A DNA stretch of 64,000 nucleotides from NCBI RefSeq assembly GCF_032854445.1, contig NW_027017956.1:434001-498000 (forward strand), read 5' to 3'. Every line of letters begins with the position of its first letter. The first letter of the stretch is position 1. The stretch is from Liolophura sinensis (Eukaryota > Mollusca > Polyplacophora > Chitonida > Chitonidae). Both the position numbers and the translations under genes were made by a program. The notes beneath the pieces are model-generated. The model did no database searches. It was not told where the DNA came from and was given only the letters and a program-made list of their open reading frames with translations. Positions 37,050 to 51,542 of this stretch are shown here, piece after piece.

Positions 37050-38323
37050 GAATTATTTTTAGAATAAATCGCTTCCAAACTCTGGTTTATTCACCTTAGT
37101 TTAACTAAACGCCATCATATCGTATTTATGTTAATTACATGTAATATTGTAATAGGCATGTTCTTAAGTCAAATGGCCCTTTGTTAGACTGTTTAGCCTT
37201 TCAAAACGGAAACTACAGGTATGCATATTTAAGAGAACTTAAGTTTGTCCTTTTTTAAAACCATTTTCTTCATTCCTCAATGAAAAATACATGCATTGTT
37301 TCGCACCCCTATTTGCAGCGTACTGGCAATGGGCCAAATGTGTAGAATACGATATCTGTGAAATTAATCTGACTGCAATAAGATCAGAAAATTCGACCCC
37401 AATTCTTTGATGGTTTTCTCTGCGGTTCTTCTATATCGGGACTAGTCTTGCTGACAATGGTAACTGATGCTCGTCGGCAGGTACACGTACGTTAATGAGA
37501 TCAATAACTTTGTCTCTTTCTTTCAGGACAAATATGTAACTTATTAAACTAACGGTTTTGACAGATAAATCTAACAGCTCTGTGATCTCATCATGTTAGA
37601 AATGAAATAACAAATGCGATATAGACGTACTTGAGCTCCTAATATGTTTTTTCCAGAGTGCTTACGGTGGACTTCGTTTGGATTCTGTGAGGGTTTTGAT
37701 AGGTCTGTTATATGTTAATTGTGGATTACTGAAAACTCGCTCCACTAATATTATATGTACAGACATGTTTGCTTAAAGCCTTCCTTTCACTAGGAAATAA
37801 AATAGCCTGAGTAGGAGCCTTGTCAGGTGGGGTTATGTATGGGAGGACTAAGGTTTGCCTGAAGTGAAAGACATAGGTACAGTAAATGGCGCAGAGACAT
37901 ACATGTCTTTACAGATAAATGTTATCTGATCGTCAGTTGCACAGACCGGCCCGGATAGCACAGTTGGTAGAGCGTCCGCTTCGGGACCGGTAGATCCAGG
38001 ATCAATCCTTGGTCGAGTCACACCTAAGACTTTAAAAGAGGAAGTTGTAACTTCCTCGTTTGGCGTTCAGCATGAAGGGTATAGTGCAACGACTGGTTGA
38101 CCCGTTTCAGCATAATGGCTCGGGCGGGGCGGCTTACTTGCCTTCGGTAAGTCGTCTCAGTGATGCAGCACTAAATAAAAGAGCGGTGAAAATCCGTCCT
38201 GCAACAAGGAGGCACATTACACGTGCATGCACCCTAATGATTCCTTCGTCGTCATATGACTGAAAAATTGTTTAGATACGACGTTAAACCCCAAGCACTC
38301 ACTCACTCAGTTGCACAGCGACA
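37050..38323 (+). repeat. Inter-array block 8 (1,274 bp, type B, CTAAC subtype)
   Basis: First of four blocks (8, 10, 11, 12) sharing GATAAATCTAACAGC where the others have GATAAATGTAACAGC. It also has CTCTGGTTTATTC near 37080, shared with blocks 11 and 12. Confidence 0.93.
37945..38306 (+). mobile_element. tRNA-derived SINE, copy 8 (362 bp, type B)
   Basis: Duplications at 37933-37944 and 38307-38318. Standard type-B copy with GGGTATAGTGCAACGACTGG, the form shared by copies 10, 11 and 12. Confidence 0.88.
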
Positions 38324-40511
38324 TACAAGATGAAGATTGTAATCGACATAATAGCATGTTCAGTTACAAAATGAGCATTGTAATCATTGTAATAGCATGT
38401 GAAGTTACAAAGTGAACATTATAATCCTTATAATTGCATGTTCAGTTACAAGATGAACATTGTAATCATTATAAAAACATCATCAGTTGCAAGGTGAACA
38501 TTGTAATCAGTATACAAGCATGCTCAGTTGCAAAATGGACATTGTAATCATTACAATAGCATATTCAGTTACAAGATGAACATTGTAATCATTATAATCA
38601 TGTGCTCAGTTACAAGGTGAACATTGTAATCATTACAAAAGCGTGCTCAGTTACAAGATGAACATTGTAATCATTATAAAAACATGCCCAGTTACAAGAT
38701 GAACAATGTAATAGTTAAAATAGCATGATCAGTTACGAAGTGAACATTGTAATCATTATAATAGCATGCTCAGTTGCAAGATAAACATTGTAATCATTAA
38801 AATATCATTTTCAGTTACAAGATGAAGACTGTAATCGACATAATAGCATGTTCAGTTACAAGATGAACATTGTAATCATTGTAATAGCATGTTCAGTTAC
38901 AAAGTAAACATTGTAATCATTATAATAGCGTCAACGGTTACAAAATCACCATTGTAATCAATATAATAGCATGCTCAGTTACAAAATGAATATTGCAATC
39001 ATTATATTAGCATATTTCATTACAAGATGAACATTGTAATCATTATTATAGCATATGTAGTTACAAGATGAACATTTTAATCATTATAAAAACATCATCA
39101 GTTACAAGGTGAACATTGTAATCAGTATAAAAGCATGCTCAGTTGCAAAATGGATATTGTAATCATTACATTAGCATATTCACTTACAAGATGAACATTG
39201 TAATTATTATAATAATGTGCTCAGTTACAAGGTGAACAATGTAATCATTGTAAAAGCATGTTCAGTTACAAAGTGAACATTGTATTCCTTATAATTGCAT
39301 GTTCACTTTCAAAGTGAACATTGTAATCATTATAAAAACATCATCAGTTGCAAAGTCAAAATTGTAATCAGTATACAAGCATGCTCAGTTGCAAAATGGA
39401 CATTGTAATCATTACAATAGCATATTCACTTACAAGATGAACATTGTAATCATTATAATAATGTGCTCAGTTACAAAGTGAACAATGTAATCATTGTAAT
39501 AGCATCTTCAGTTACAAAGTGAACATTGTAATCCTTATAATTGCATGTTCAGTTACAAGATGAACATTGTAATCATTATAAAAAGTAAACAGTTTCAAGG
39601 TGAACATTGTAATCAGTATACAAGCATGCTCAGTTGCAAAATGGACATTGTAATCATTACATTAGCATATTCACTTACAAGATGAATATTGTAATCATTA
39701 TAATAACATCATCAGTTACAACATAAGCATTGTATTCATTATATTAGCTCGTTGACTTACAAGATAAACATTGTAATCATTATAAAAGCATGTTCAGTTA
39801 CAAGGTAAACATAGTAATCATTTTAAAAACATGCTCAGTTGCAAGATGAAGATTGTAATCGACATAATAGCATGTTCAGTTACAAGATGAACATTGTAAT
39901 CATTATAAAAACATCATCAGTTGCAAGGTGAACATTGTAATCAGTATACAAGCATGCTCAGTTGCAAGATAAACATTGTAATCATTACATTAGCATATTC
40001 ACTTACAAGATGAATATTGTAATCATTATAATAACATCATCAGTTACAAAGTAAACATTGTATTCATTATATTAGCACGTTCAATTACAAGATGAACATT
40101 GTAATCATTATAAAAGCATGTTCAGTTACAAGGTGAACATTGTAATCTTTATAATAGCATGTTCAGTTACAAGGTGGACATTGTAAGTATAAAAGCATGC
40201 TCAGTTGCAAAATAGACATTGTAATTATTACATAAGCATATTCAGTTACAAGATGAATATTGTAATCATTATAATAACATAATCACTTACAAAATGAACA
40301 TTGTATTCATTATATTAGCACGTTCAATTACAAGATGAACAATGTAATCATTATAATATCATGCTCAGTTGCAAGATGAAGATTGTAATCGACATAATAG
40401 CATGTTCAGTTACAAGATGAACATTGTAAACATTGTATTAGCATGTTCAGTTACAAAGTGAACATTGTAATCATTATAATAGCATGTTCAGTTACCAGAT
40501 GAACATTGTAA
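38324..40511 (+). repeat. 41-bp minisatellite array 9 (about 53 monomers, type B)
   Basis: Type-B order with the short AACATTGTATTAGC ending. It has the same length (2,188 bp) and order as array 13, of which it is the segmental-duplication partner. The start has AGCATGTGAAGTTAC where the others have AGCATGTTAAGTTAC. Confidence 0.97.
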
Positions 40512-41793
40512 GAATTATTTTTAGAATAAATCGCTTCCAAACCCTGGTATATTCACCTTAGTTTAACTAAACGCCATCATATCGTATTTATGTTAATTAC
40601 ATGTAATATTTTAATAGGCATGTTCTTAAATCAAATGGCCCTTTGTTAGACTGTTTAGCCTTTCAAAACGGAAACTACAGGTATGCATATTTAAGAGAAC
40701 TTAAGTTTGTCCTTTTTTAAAACCATTTTCTTCATTCCTCAATGAAAAATACATGCATTGTTTCGCACCCCTATTTGCAGCGTTCTGGCAATGGGCCAAA
40801 TGTGTAGAATACGATATCTGTGAAATTAATCTGACTGCAATAAAATCAGAAAATTCGACCCCAATTCTTTTATGGTTTTCTCTACGGTTCTTCTATATCG
40901 GGACTAGTCTTGCTGACAATGGTAACTGATGCTCGTCGGCAGGTACACGTACGTTAATGAGATCAATAACTTTGTCTCTTTCTTTCAGGACAAATATGTA
41001 ACTTATTAAACTAACGGTTTTGACAGATAAATGTAACAGCTCTGTGATCTCATCATGTTAGAAATGAAATAAAAAATGCGATATAGACGTACTTGAGCTC
41101 CTAATATGTTTTTTCCAGAGTGCTTACGGTGGACTTCGTTTGGATTCTGTGAGGGTTTTGATAGGTCTGTTATATGTTAATTGTGGATTACTGAAAACTC
41201 GCTCCACTAACATTATATATACAAACATGTATGCTTAAAGCCTTCCTTTCACTAGGAAATAAAATAGCCTGAGTAGGAGCCTTGTCAGGTGGGGTTATGT
41301 ATGGGAGGACTAAGGTTTGCCTGAAGTGAAAGACATAGGTACAGTAAATGGCGCAGAGACATACATGTCTTTACAGATAAATGTTATCTGATCGTCAGTT
41401 GCACAGACCGGCCCGGATAGCACAGTTGGTAGAGCGTCCGCTTCGGGACCGGTAGATCCAGGATCAATCCTTGGTCGAGTCACACCTAAGACTTTAAAAG
41501 AGGAAGTTGTGACTTCCTCGTTTGGCGTTCAGCATGAAGGGGGATAGTGCAACGACTGGTTGACCCGTTTCAGTATAATGGCTCGGGCGGGGCGGCTTAC
41601 TTGCCTTCGGTAAGTCGTCTCAGTGATGCAGCACTAAATAAAAGAGCGGTAAAAATCCGTCCTGCAACAAGGAGGCACATTAAACGTGCATGCACCCTAA
41701 TGATTCCTTCGTCGTCATATGACTGAAAAATTGTTGAGTACGACGTTAAACCCCAAGCACTCACTCACTCACTCAGTTGCACAGCGACATACA
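40512..41793 (+). repeat. Inter-array block 9 (1,282 bp, type A)
   Basis: Type-A block preceded by a type-B array. It shares AACCCTGGTATATTC with block 13. The left part combines TTTTAATAGG and GCGTTCTGGC with GTGGATTACTG. Confidence 0.93.
41407..41772 (+). mobile_element. tRNA-derived SINE, copy 9 (366 bp, type A)
   Basis: Duplications at 41395-41406 and 41773-41784. Private change AGCGGTAAAAATCC for AGCGGTGAAAATCC. Confidence 0.88.
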
Positions 41794-43777
41794 TACAAGA
41801 TGAAGATTGTAATCGACATAATAGCATGTTCAGTTACAAAATGAACATTGTAATCATTGTAATAGCATGTTAAGTTACAAAGTGAACATTGTAATCCTTA
41901 TAATTGCATGTTCAGTTACAAGATGAACATTGTAATCATTATAAAAACATCATCAGCTGCAAGGTGAACATTGTAATCAGTATACAAGCATGCTCAGTTG
42001 CAAAATGGACATTGTAATCATTACAATAGCATATTCAGTTACAAGATGAACATTGTAATCATTATAATCATGTGCTCAGTTACAAGGTGAACATTGTAAT
42101 CATTACAATAGCGTGCTCAGTTACAAGATGAACATTGTAATCATTATAAAAACATGCCCAGTTACAAGATGAACATTGTAATAGTTAAAATAGCATGATC
42201 AGTTACGAAGTGAACATTGTAATCATTATAATAGCATGCTCAGTTGCAAGATAAACATTGTAATCATTATAATATCATTTTCAGTTACAAGATAAAGATT
42301 GTAATCGACATAATAGCATGTTCAGTTACAAGATGAACATTGTAATCATTGTAATAGCATGTTCAGTTACAAAGTAAACATTGTAATCATTATATTAGCT
42401 CGTTCACTTACAAGATAAACATTGTAATCATTATAAAAGCATGTTCAGCTACAAGGTGAACATAGTAATCATTTTAAAAACATGCTCAGTTGCAAGATGA
42501 AGATTGTAATCGACATAATAGCATGTTCAGTTATAAGATGAACATTGTAATCATTATAAAAACATCATCAGTTGCAAGGTGAACATTGTAATCAGTATAC
42601 AAGCATGCTCAGTTGCAAGATAAACATTGTAATCATTACATTAGCATATTCACTTACAAGATGAATATTGTAATCATTATAATAACATCATCAGTTACAA
42701 AGTAAACATTGTATTCATTATATTAGCACGTTCAATTACAAGATGAACATTGTAATCATTATAAAAGCATGTTCAGTTACAAGGTGAACATTGTAATCTT
42801 TATAAAATCATGCTCAGTTACAAGATGAACATTCTAATCATTATAATAGCATGTTCAGTTACAAGGTGGACATTGTAAGTATAAAAGCATGCTCAGTTGC
42901 AAAATGGACATTGTAATCATTACATAAGCATATTTAGTTACAAGGTGAATATTGTAATCATTATAATAACATCATCAGTTACAAAATGAACATTGTATTT
43001 AATATATTAGCACGTTCAATTACAAGATGAACATTGTAATCATTATAATATCATGCTCAGTTGCAAGATAAAGATTGTAATCGACATAATAGCATGTTCA
43101 GTTACAAGATGAACATTGTAATCATTGTAATAGCATGTTCAGTTACAAAGTGAACATTGTAATCCTTATAATTGCATGTTCAGTTACAAGATGAACGTTG
43201 TTATTATTATAAAAACATCATCAGTTCCTAGGTGAACATTGTAATCAGTATACAAGCATGCTCAGTTGCAAAATGGACATTGTAATCATTGCAATAGCAT
43301 ATTCAGTTACAAGATGAACATTGCAATCATTATAATAATGTGCTCAGTTACAAGGAGAACATTGAAATCATTACAATAGCGTGCTCAGTTACAAGGTGAA
43401 CATTGTAATCATTATAAAAACATGCCCAGTTACAAGATGAACATTGTAATAGTTAAAATAGCATGCTCAAATACAAGATGAGCAATGTAATCATTATAAT
43501 AGCATGCTCAATTACAAGATGAAAATTGTAATTCGTATAATAGCATGCTCAGTTACAACATGAACATTGTAATCATTATAATAGCATGTTCAGTTACAAG
43601 ATCAACATTGTAATCAGTATAATAGCATGCTCAGTTACAAAATTAATATTTTAATTATTACACTAGTATGCCCAGTTACAAGATGAACATTGTAATCAGT
43701 ATAATAGCGTGCTCAGTTACAAGATGAGCAATGTAATCATTATAATAGCATGTTCAGTTACCAGATGAACATTGTAA
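41794..43777 (+). repeat. 41-bp minisatellite array 10 (about 48 monomers, internally deleted type A)
   Basis: The type-A start matches array 8, but near 42378-42400 it jumps from the AAAGTAAACATTG monomer directly to TATATTAGCTCGTTCAC, removing a block of whole monomers relative to array 2. The remainder matches type A, with GTTGTTATTATTATAAAAAC near 43200 as a private change. Confidence 0.96.
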
Positions 43778-45051
43778 GAATTATTTTTAGAATAAATCGC
43801 TTCCAAACTCTGGTATATTCACCTTAGTTTAACTAAACGCCATCATATCGTATTTATGTTAATTACATGTAATATTGTAATAGGCATGTTCTTAAGTCAA
43901 ATGGCCCTTTGTTAGACTGTTTAGCCTTTCAAAACGGAAACTACAGGTATGCATATTTAAGAGAACTTAAGTTTGTCCTTTTTTAAAACCATTTTCTTCA
44001 TTCCTCAATGAAAAATACATGCATTGTTTCGCACCCCTATTTGCAGCGTACTGGCAATGGGCCAAATGTGTAGAATACGATATCTGTGAAATTAATCTGA
44101 CTGCAATAAGATCAGAAAATTCGACCCCAATTCTTTGATGGTTTTCTCTGCGGTTCTTCTATATCGGGACTAGTCTTGCTGACAATGGTATCTCATGCTC
44201 GTCGGCAGGTACACGTACGTTAATGAGATCAATAACTTTGTCTCTTTCTTTCAGGACAAATATGTAACTTATTAAACTAACGGTTTTGACAGATAAATCT
44301 AACAGCTCTGTGATCTCATCATGTTAGAAATGAAATAACAAATGCGATATAGACGTACTTGAGCTCCTAATATGTTTTTTCCAGAGTGCTTACGGTGGAC
44401 TTCGTTTGGATTCTGTGAGGGTTTTGATAGGTCTGTTATATGTTAATTGTGGATTACTGAAAACTCGCTCCACTAATATTATATGTACAGACATGTTTGC
44501 TTAAAGCCTTCCTTTCACTAGGAAATAAAATAGCCTGAGTAGGAGCCTTGTCAGGTGGGGTTATGTATGGGAGGACTAAGGTTTGCCTGAAGTGAAAGAC
44601 ATAGGTACAGTAAATGGCGCAGAGACATACATGTCTTTACAGATAAATGTTATCTGATCGTCAGTTGCACAGACCGGCCCGGATAGCACAGTTGGTAGAG
44701 CGTCCGCTTCGGGACCGGTAGATCCAGGATCAATCCTTGGTCGAGTCACACCTAAGACTTTAAAAGAGGAAGTTGTAACTTCCTCGTTTGGCGTTCAGCA
44801 TGAAGGGTATAGTGCAACGACTGGTTGACCCGTTTCAGCATAATGGCTCGGGCGGGGCGGCTTACTTGCCTTCGGTAAGTCGTCTCAGTGATGCAGCACT
44901 AAATAAAAGAGCGGTGAAAATCCGTCCTGCAACAAGGAGGCACATTACACGTGCATGCACCCTAATGATTCCTTCGTCGTCATATGACTGAAAAATTGTT
45001 TAGATACGACGTTAAACCCCAAGCACTCACTCACTCAGTTGCACAGCGACA
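43778..45051 (+). repeat. Inter-array block 10 (1,274 bp, type B, CTAAC subtype)
   Basis: It has GATAAATCTAAC, a private AATGGTATCTCATGC where the others have AATGGTAACTGATGC or AACTCATGC, and CTGGTATATTC instead of the CTGGTTTATTC of its subtype partners. Confidence 0.93.
44673..45034 (+). mobile_element. tRNA-derived SINE, copy 10 (362 bp, type B)
   Basis: Duplications at 44661-44672 and 45035-45046. No private feature seen. Confidence 0.88.
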
Positions 45052-48000
45052 TACAAGATGAAGATTGTAATCGACATAATAGCATGTTCAGTTACAAAAT
45101 GAGCATTGTAATCATTGTAATAGCATGTTAAGTTACAAAGTGAACATTGTAATCCTTATAATTGCATGTTCAGTTACAAGATGAACATTGTAATCATTAT
45201 AAAAACATCATCAGTTGCAAGGTGAACATTGTAATCAGTATACAAGCATGCTCAGTTGCAAAATGGACATTGTAATCATTACAATAGCATATTCAGTTAC
45301 AAGATGAACATTGTAATCATTATAATCATGTGCTCAGTTACAAGGTGAACATTGTAATCATTACAAAAGCGTGCTCAGTTACAAGATGAACATTGTAATC
45401 ATTATAAAAACATGCCTAGTTACAAGATGAACAATGTAATAGTTAAAATAGCATGATCAGTTACGAAGTGAACATTGTAATCATTATAATAGCATGCTCA
45501 GTTGCAAGATAAACATTGTAATCATTAAAATATCATTTTCAGTTACAAGATGAAGACTGTAATCGACATAATAGCATGTTCAATTACAAGATGAACATTG
45601 TAATCATTGTAATAGCATGTTCAGTTACAAAGTAAACATTGTAATCATTATAATAGCGTCAACGGTTACAAAATCACCATTGTAATCAATATAATAGCAT
45701 GCTCAGTTACAAAATGAATATTGCAATCATTATATTAGCATATTTCATTACAAGATGAACATTGTAATCATTATTATAGCATATGTAGTTACAAGATGAA
45801 CATTGTAATCATTATAAAAACATCATCAGTTACAAGGTGAACATTGTAATCAGTATGAAAGCATGCTCAGTTGCAAAATGGATATTGTAATCATTACATT
45901 AGCATATTCACTTACAAGATGAACATTGTAATTATTATAATAATGTGCTCAGTTACAAGGTGAACAATGTAATCATTGTAAAAGCATGTTCAGTTACAAA
46001 GTGAACATTGTATTCCTTATAATTGCATGTTCACTTTCAAAGTGAACATTGTAATCATTATAAAAACATCATCAGTTGCAAAGTCAAAATTGTAATCAGT
46101 ATACAAGCATGCTCAGTTGCAAAATGGACATTGTAATCATTACAATAGCATATTCACTTACAAGATGAACATTGTAATCATTATAATAATGTGCTCAGTT
46201 ACAAAGTGAACAATGTAATCATTGTAATAGCATCTTCAGTTACAAAGTGAACATTGTAATCCTTATAATTGCATGTTCAGTTACAAGATGAACATTGTAA
46301 TCATTATAAAAAGTAAACAGTTTCAAGGTGAACATTGTAATCAGTATACAAGCATGCTCAGTTGCAAAATGGACATTGTAATCATTACATTAGCATATTC
46401 ACTTACAAGATGAATATTGTAATCATTATAATAACATCATCAGTTACAACATAAGCATTGTATTCATTATATTAGCTCGTTGACTTACAAGATAAACATT
46501 GTAATCATTATAAAAGCATGTTCAGTTACAAGGTGAACATAGTAATCATTTTAAAAACATGCTCAGTTGCAAGATGAAGATTGTAATCGACATAATAGCA
46601 TGTTCAGTTACAAGATGAACATTGTAATCATTATAAAAACATCATCAGTTGCAAGGTGAAAATTGTAATCAGTATACAAGCATGCTCAGTTGCAAGATAA
46701 ACATTGTAATCATTACATTAGCATATTCACTTACAAGATGAATATTGTAATCATTATAATAACATCATCAGTTACAAAGTAAACATTGTATTCATTATAT
46801 TAGCACGTTCAATTACAAGATGAACATTGTAATCATTATAAAAGCATGTTCAGTTACAAGGTGAACATTGTAATCTTTATAAAATCATGCTCAGTTACAA
46901 GATGAACATTCTAATCATTATAATAGCATGTTCAGTTACAAGGTGGACATTGTAAGTATAAAAGCATGCTCAGTTGCAAAATGGACATTGTAATCATTAC
47001 ATAAGCATATTCAGTTACAAGATGAATATTGTAATCATTATAATAACATCATCAGTTACAAAATGAACATTGTATTCAATATATTAGCACGTTCAATTAC
47101 AAGATGAACATTGTAATCATTATAATATCATGCTCAGTTGCAAGATAAAGATTGTAATCGACATAATAGCATGTTCAGTTACAAGATGAACATTGTAATC
47201 ATTGTAATAGCATGTTCAGTTACAAAGTGAACATTGTAATCCTTATAATTGCATGTTCAGTTACAAGATGAACGTTGTTATCATTATAAAAACATCATCA
47301 GTTCCTAGGTGAACATTGTAATCAGTATACAAGCATGCTCAGTTGCAAAATGGACATTGTAATCATTGCAATAGCATATTCAGTTACAAGATGAACATTG
47401 CAATCATTATAATAATGTGCTCAGTTACAAGGAGAACATTGAAATCATTACAATAGCGTGCTCAGTTACAAGGTGAACATTGTAATCATTATAAAAACAT
47501 GCCCAGTTACAAGATGAACATTGTAATAGTTAAAATAGCATGCTCAAATACAAGATGACCAATGTAATCATTATAATAGCATGCTCAGTTGCAAGATAAA
47601 CATTGTAATCATTATAATATCATTTTCAGTTACAAGATGAAGATTGTAATCGACATAATAGCATGTTCAGTTACAAGATGAACATTGTAATCATTGTAAT
47701 AGCATGTTCAGTTACAAAGTAAACATTGTAATCATTATAATAGCGTCAACGGTTACAAAATCACCATTGTAATCAATATAATAGCATGCTCAGTTACAAA
47801 ATGAATATTGCAATTATTATATTAGCATATGTAGTTACAAGATGAACATTGTAATCATTATTATAGCATATGTAGTTACAAGATGAATATTTTAATCATT
47901 ATAAAAACATCATCAGTTACAAGGTGAACATTGTAATCAGTATAAAAGCATGCTCAGTTGCAAAATGGATATTGTAATCATTACATTAGCATATTCACTT

Positions 48001-50268
48001 ACAAGATGAACATTGTAATCATTCTTAATGTGCTCAGTTACAAGGTGAACAATGTAATCATTGTAATAGCATGTTCAGTTACAAACTGAACATTGTAATC
48101 CTTATAATTGCATGTTCAGTTACAAAGTGAACATTGTAATCATTATAAAAACATCATCAGTTGCAAGGTGAACATTGTAATCAGTATACAAGCATCCTCA
48201 GTTGCAAAATGGACATTGTAATCATTACAATAGGATATTCAATTACAGGATGAACATTGTAATCATTATAATAATGCGCTCAGTTACAAGGTGAACAATG
48301 TAATCATTGTAATAGCATGTTCAGTTACAAAGTGAACATTGTAATCCTTATAATTGCATGTTCAGTTATAAGATGAACATTGTAATCATTATAAAATCAT
48401 AAACAGTTACAAGGTGAACATTGTAATCAGTATACAAGCATGCTCAGTTGCAAAATGGACATTGTAATCATTACATTAGCATATTCACTTACAAGATGAA
48501 TATTGTAATCATTATAATAACATCATCAGTTACAAAGTAAACATTGTATTCATTATATTAGCACGTTCAATTACAAGATGAACATTGTAATCATTATAAA
48601 AGCATGTTCAGTTACAAGGTGAACATTGTAATCTTTATAAAAACATGCTCAGTTACAGGAGGAACATTCCAATCATTATAATAGCATGTTCAGTTACAAA
48701 TTGAACATTGTAATCCTTATAATTGCATGTTCAGTTACAAGATGAACATTGTAATCATTATAAAAACATAAACAGTTACAAGGTGAACATTGTAATCACT
48801 ATACAAGCATGCTCAGTTGCAAAATGGACATTGTAATCATTACATTAGCATATTCACTTACAAGATGAATATTGTAATTATTATAATAACATCATCAGTT
48901 ACAATGTAAACATTGTATTCTTTATATTAGCTCGTTCACTTACAAGATAAACATTGTAATCATTATAAAAGCATGTTCAGCTACAAGGTGAACATAGTAA
49001 TCATTTTAAAAACATGCTCAGTTGCAAGATGAAGATTGTAATCGACATAATAGCATGTTCAGTTATAAGATGAACATTGTAATCATTATAAAAACATCAT
49101 CAGTTGCAAGGTGAACATTGTAATCAGTATACAAGCATGCTCAGTTGCAAGATAAACATTGTAATCATTACATTAGCATATTCACTTACAAGATGAATAT
49201 TGTAATCATTATAATAACATCATCAGTTACAAAGTAAACATTGTATTCATTATATTAGCACGTTTAATTACAAGGTGAACATTGTAATCTTTATAAAATC
49301 ATGCTCAGTTACAAGATGAACATTCTAATCATTATAATAGCATGTTCAGTTACAAGGTGGACATTGTAAGTATAAAAGCATGCTCAGTTGCAAAATGGAC
49401 ATTGTAATCATTACATAAGCATATTTAGTTACAAGATGAATATTGTAATCATTATAATAACATCATCAGTTACAAAATGAACATTGTATTCAATATATTA
49501 GCACGTTCAATTACAAGATGAACATTGTAATCATTATAATATCATGCTCAGTTGCAAGATAAAGATTGTAATCGACATAATAGCATGTTCAGTTACAAGA
49601 TGAACATTGTAATCATTGTAATAGCATGTTCAGTTACAAAGTGAACATTGTAATCCTTATAATTGCATGTTCAGTTACAAGATGAACGTTGTTATCATTA
49701 TAAAATCATCATCAGTTCCTAGGTGAACATTGTAATCAGTATACAAGCATGCTCAGTTGCAAAATGGACATTGTAATCATTGTAATAGCATATTCAGTTA
49801 CAAAGTGAACATTGCAATCATTATAATAATGTGCTCAGTTACAAGGAGAACATTGAAATCATTACAATAGCGTGCTCAGTTACAAGGTGAACATTGTAAT
49901 CATTATAAAAACATGCCCAGTTACAAGATGAACATTGTAATAGTTAAAATAGCATGCTCAAATACAAGATGAGCAATGTAATCATTATAATAGCATGCTC
50001 AATTACAAGATGAAAATTGTAATTCGTATAATAGCATGCTCAGTTACAACATGAACATTGTAATCATTATAATAGCATGTTCAGTTACAAGATCAACATT
50101 GTAATCAGTATAATAGCATGCTCAGTTACAAAATTAATATTTTAGTTATTACACTAGTATGCCCAGTTACAAGATGAACATTGTAATCAGTATAATAGCG
50201 TGCTCAGTTACAAGATGAGCAATGTAATCATTATAATAGCATGTTCAGTTACCAGATGAACATTGTAA
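45052..50268 (+). repeat. 41-bp minisatellite array 11 (about 127 monomers, B-to-A chimera)
   Basis: Begins in type-B order (AAAAAGTAAACAG near 46309, GTTGACTTAC near 46470) and switches to type-A order by about 46880 (AAAATCATGCTCAG followed by AACATTCTAATC). At 47588 it enters a higher-order unit of the array-8-tail kind, running to the end (2,681 bp) with CATTCTTAATGTG and GGAGGAACATTCC. Two 38-bp marker monomers are present. It is the shorter partner of array 12. Confidence 0.97.
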
Positions 50269-51542
50269 GAATTATTTTTAGAATAAATCGCTTCCAAACT
50301 CTGGTTTATTCACCTTAGTTTAACTAAACGCCATCATATCGTATTTATGTTAATTACATGTAATATTGTAATAGGCATGTTCTTAAGTCAAGTGGCCCTT
50401 TGTTAGACTGTTTAGCCTTTCAAAACGGAAACTACAGGTATGCATATTTAAGAGAACTTAAGTTTGTCCTTTTTTAAAACCATTTTCTTCATTCCTCAAT
50501 GAAAAATACATGCATTGTTTCGCACCCCTATTTGCAGCGTACTGGCAATGGGCCAAATGTGTAGAATACGATATCTGTGAAATTAATCTGACTGCAATAA
50601 GATCAGAAAATTCGACCCCAATTCTTTGATGGTTTTCTCTGCGGTTCTTCTATATCGGGACTAGTCTTGCTGACAATGGTAACTGATGCTCGTCGGCAGG
50701 TACACGTACGTTAATGAGATCAATAACTTTGTCTCTTTCTTTCAGGACAAATATGTAACTTATTAAACTAACGGTTTTGACAGATAAATCTAACAGCTCT
50801 GTGATCTCATCATGTTAGAAATGAAATAACAAATGCGATATAGACGTACTTGAGCTCCTAATATGTTTTTTCCAGAGTGCTTACGGTGGACTTCGTTTGG
50901 ATTCTGTGAGGGTTTTGATAGGTCTGTTATATGTTAATTGTGGATTACTGAAAACTCGCTCCACTAATATTATATGTACAGACATGTTTGCTTAAAGCCT
51001 TCCTTTCACTAGGAAATAAAATAGCCTGAGTAGGAGCCTTGTCAGGTGGGGTTATGTATGGGAGGACTAAGGTTTGCCTGAAGTGAAAGACATAGGTACA
51101 GTAAATGGCGCAGAGACATACATGTCTTTACAGATAAATGTTATCTGATCGTCAGTTGCACAGACCGGCCCGGATAGCACAGTTGGTAGAGCGTCCGCTT
51201 CGGGACCGGTAGATCCAGGATCAATCCTTGGTCGAGTCACACCTAAGACTTTAAAAGAGGAAGTTGTAACTTCCTCGTTTGGCGTTCAGCATGAAGGGTA
51301 TAGTGCAACGACTGGTTGACCCGTTTCAGCATAATGGCTCGGGCGGGGCGGCTTACTTGCCTTCGGTAAGTCGTCTCAGTGATGCAGCACTAAATAAAAG
51401 AGCGGTGAAAATCCGTCCTGCAACAAGGAGGCACATTACACGTGCATGCACCCTAATGATTCCTTCGTCGTCATATGACTGAAAAATTGTTTAGATACGA
51501 CGTTAAACCCCAAGCACTCACTCACTCAGTTGCACAGCGACA
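50269..51542 (+). repeat. Inter-array block 11 (1,274 bp, type B, CTAAC subtype)
   Basis: Shares CTGGTTTATTC and GATAAATCTAAC with blocks 8 and 12. Its AGTCAAGTGGCCC variant is shared with blocks 3 and 4. Confidence 0.93.
51164..51525 (+). mobile_element. tRNA-derived SINE, copy 11 (362 bp, type B)
   Basis: Duplications at 51152-51163 and 51526-51537. No private feature seen. Confidence 0.88.
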
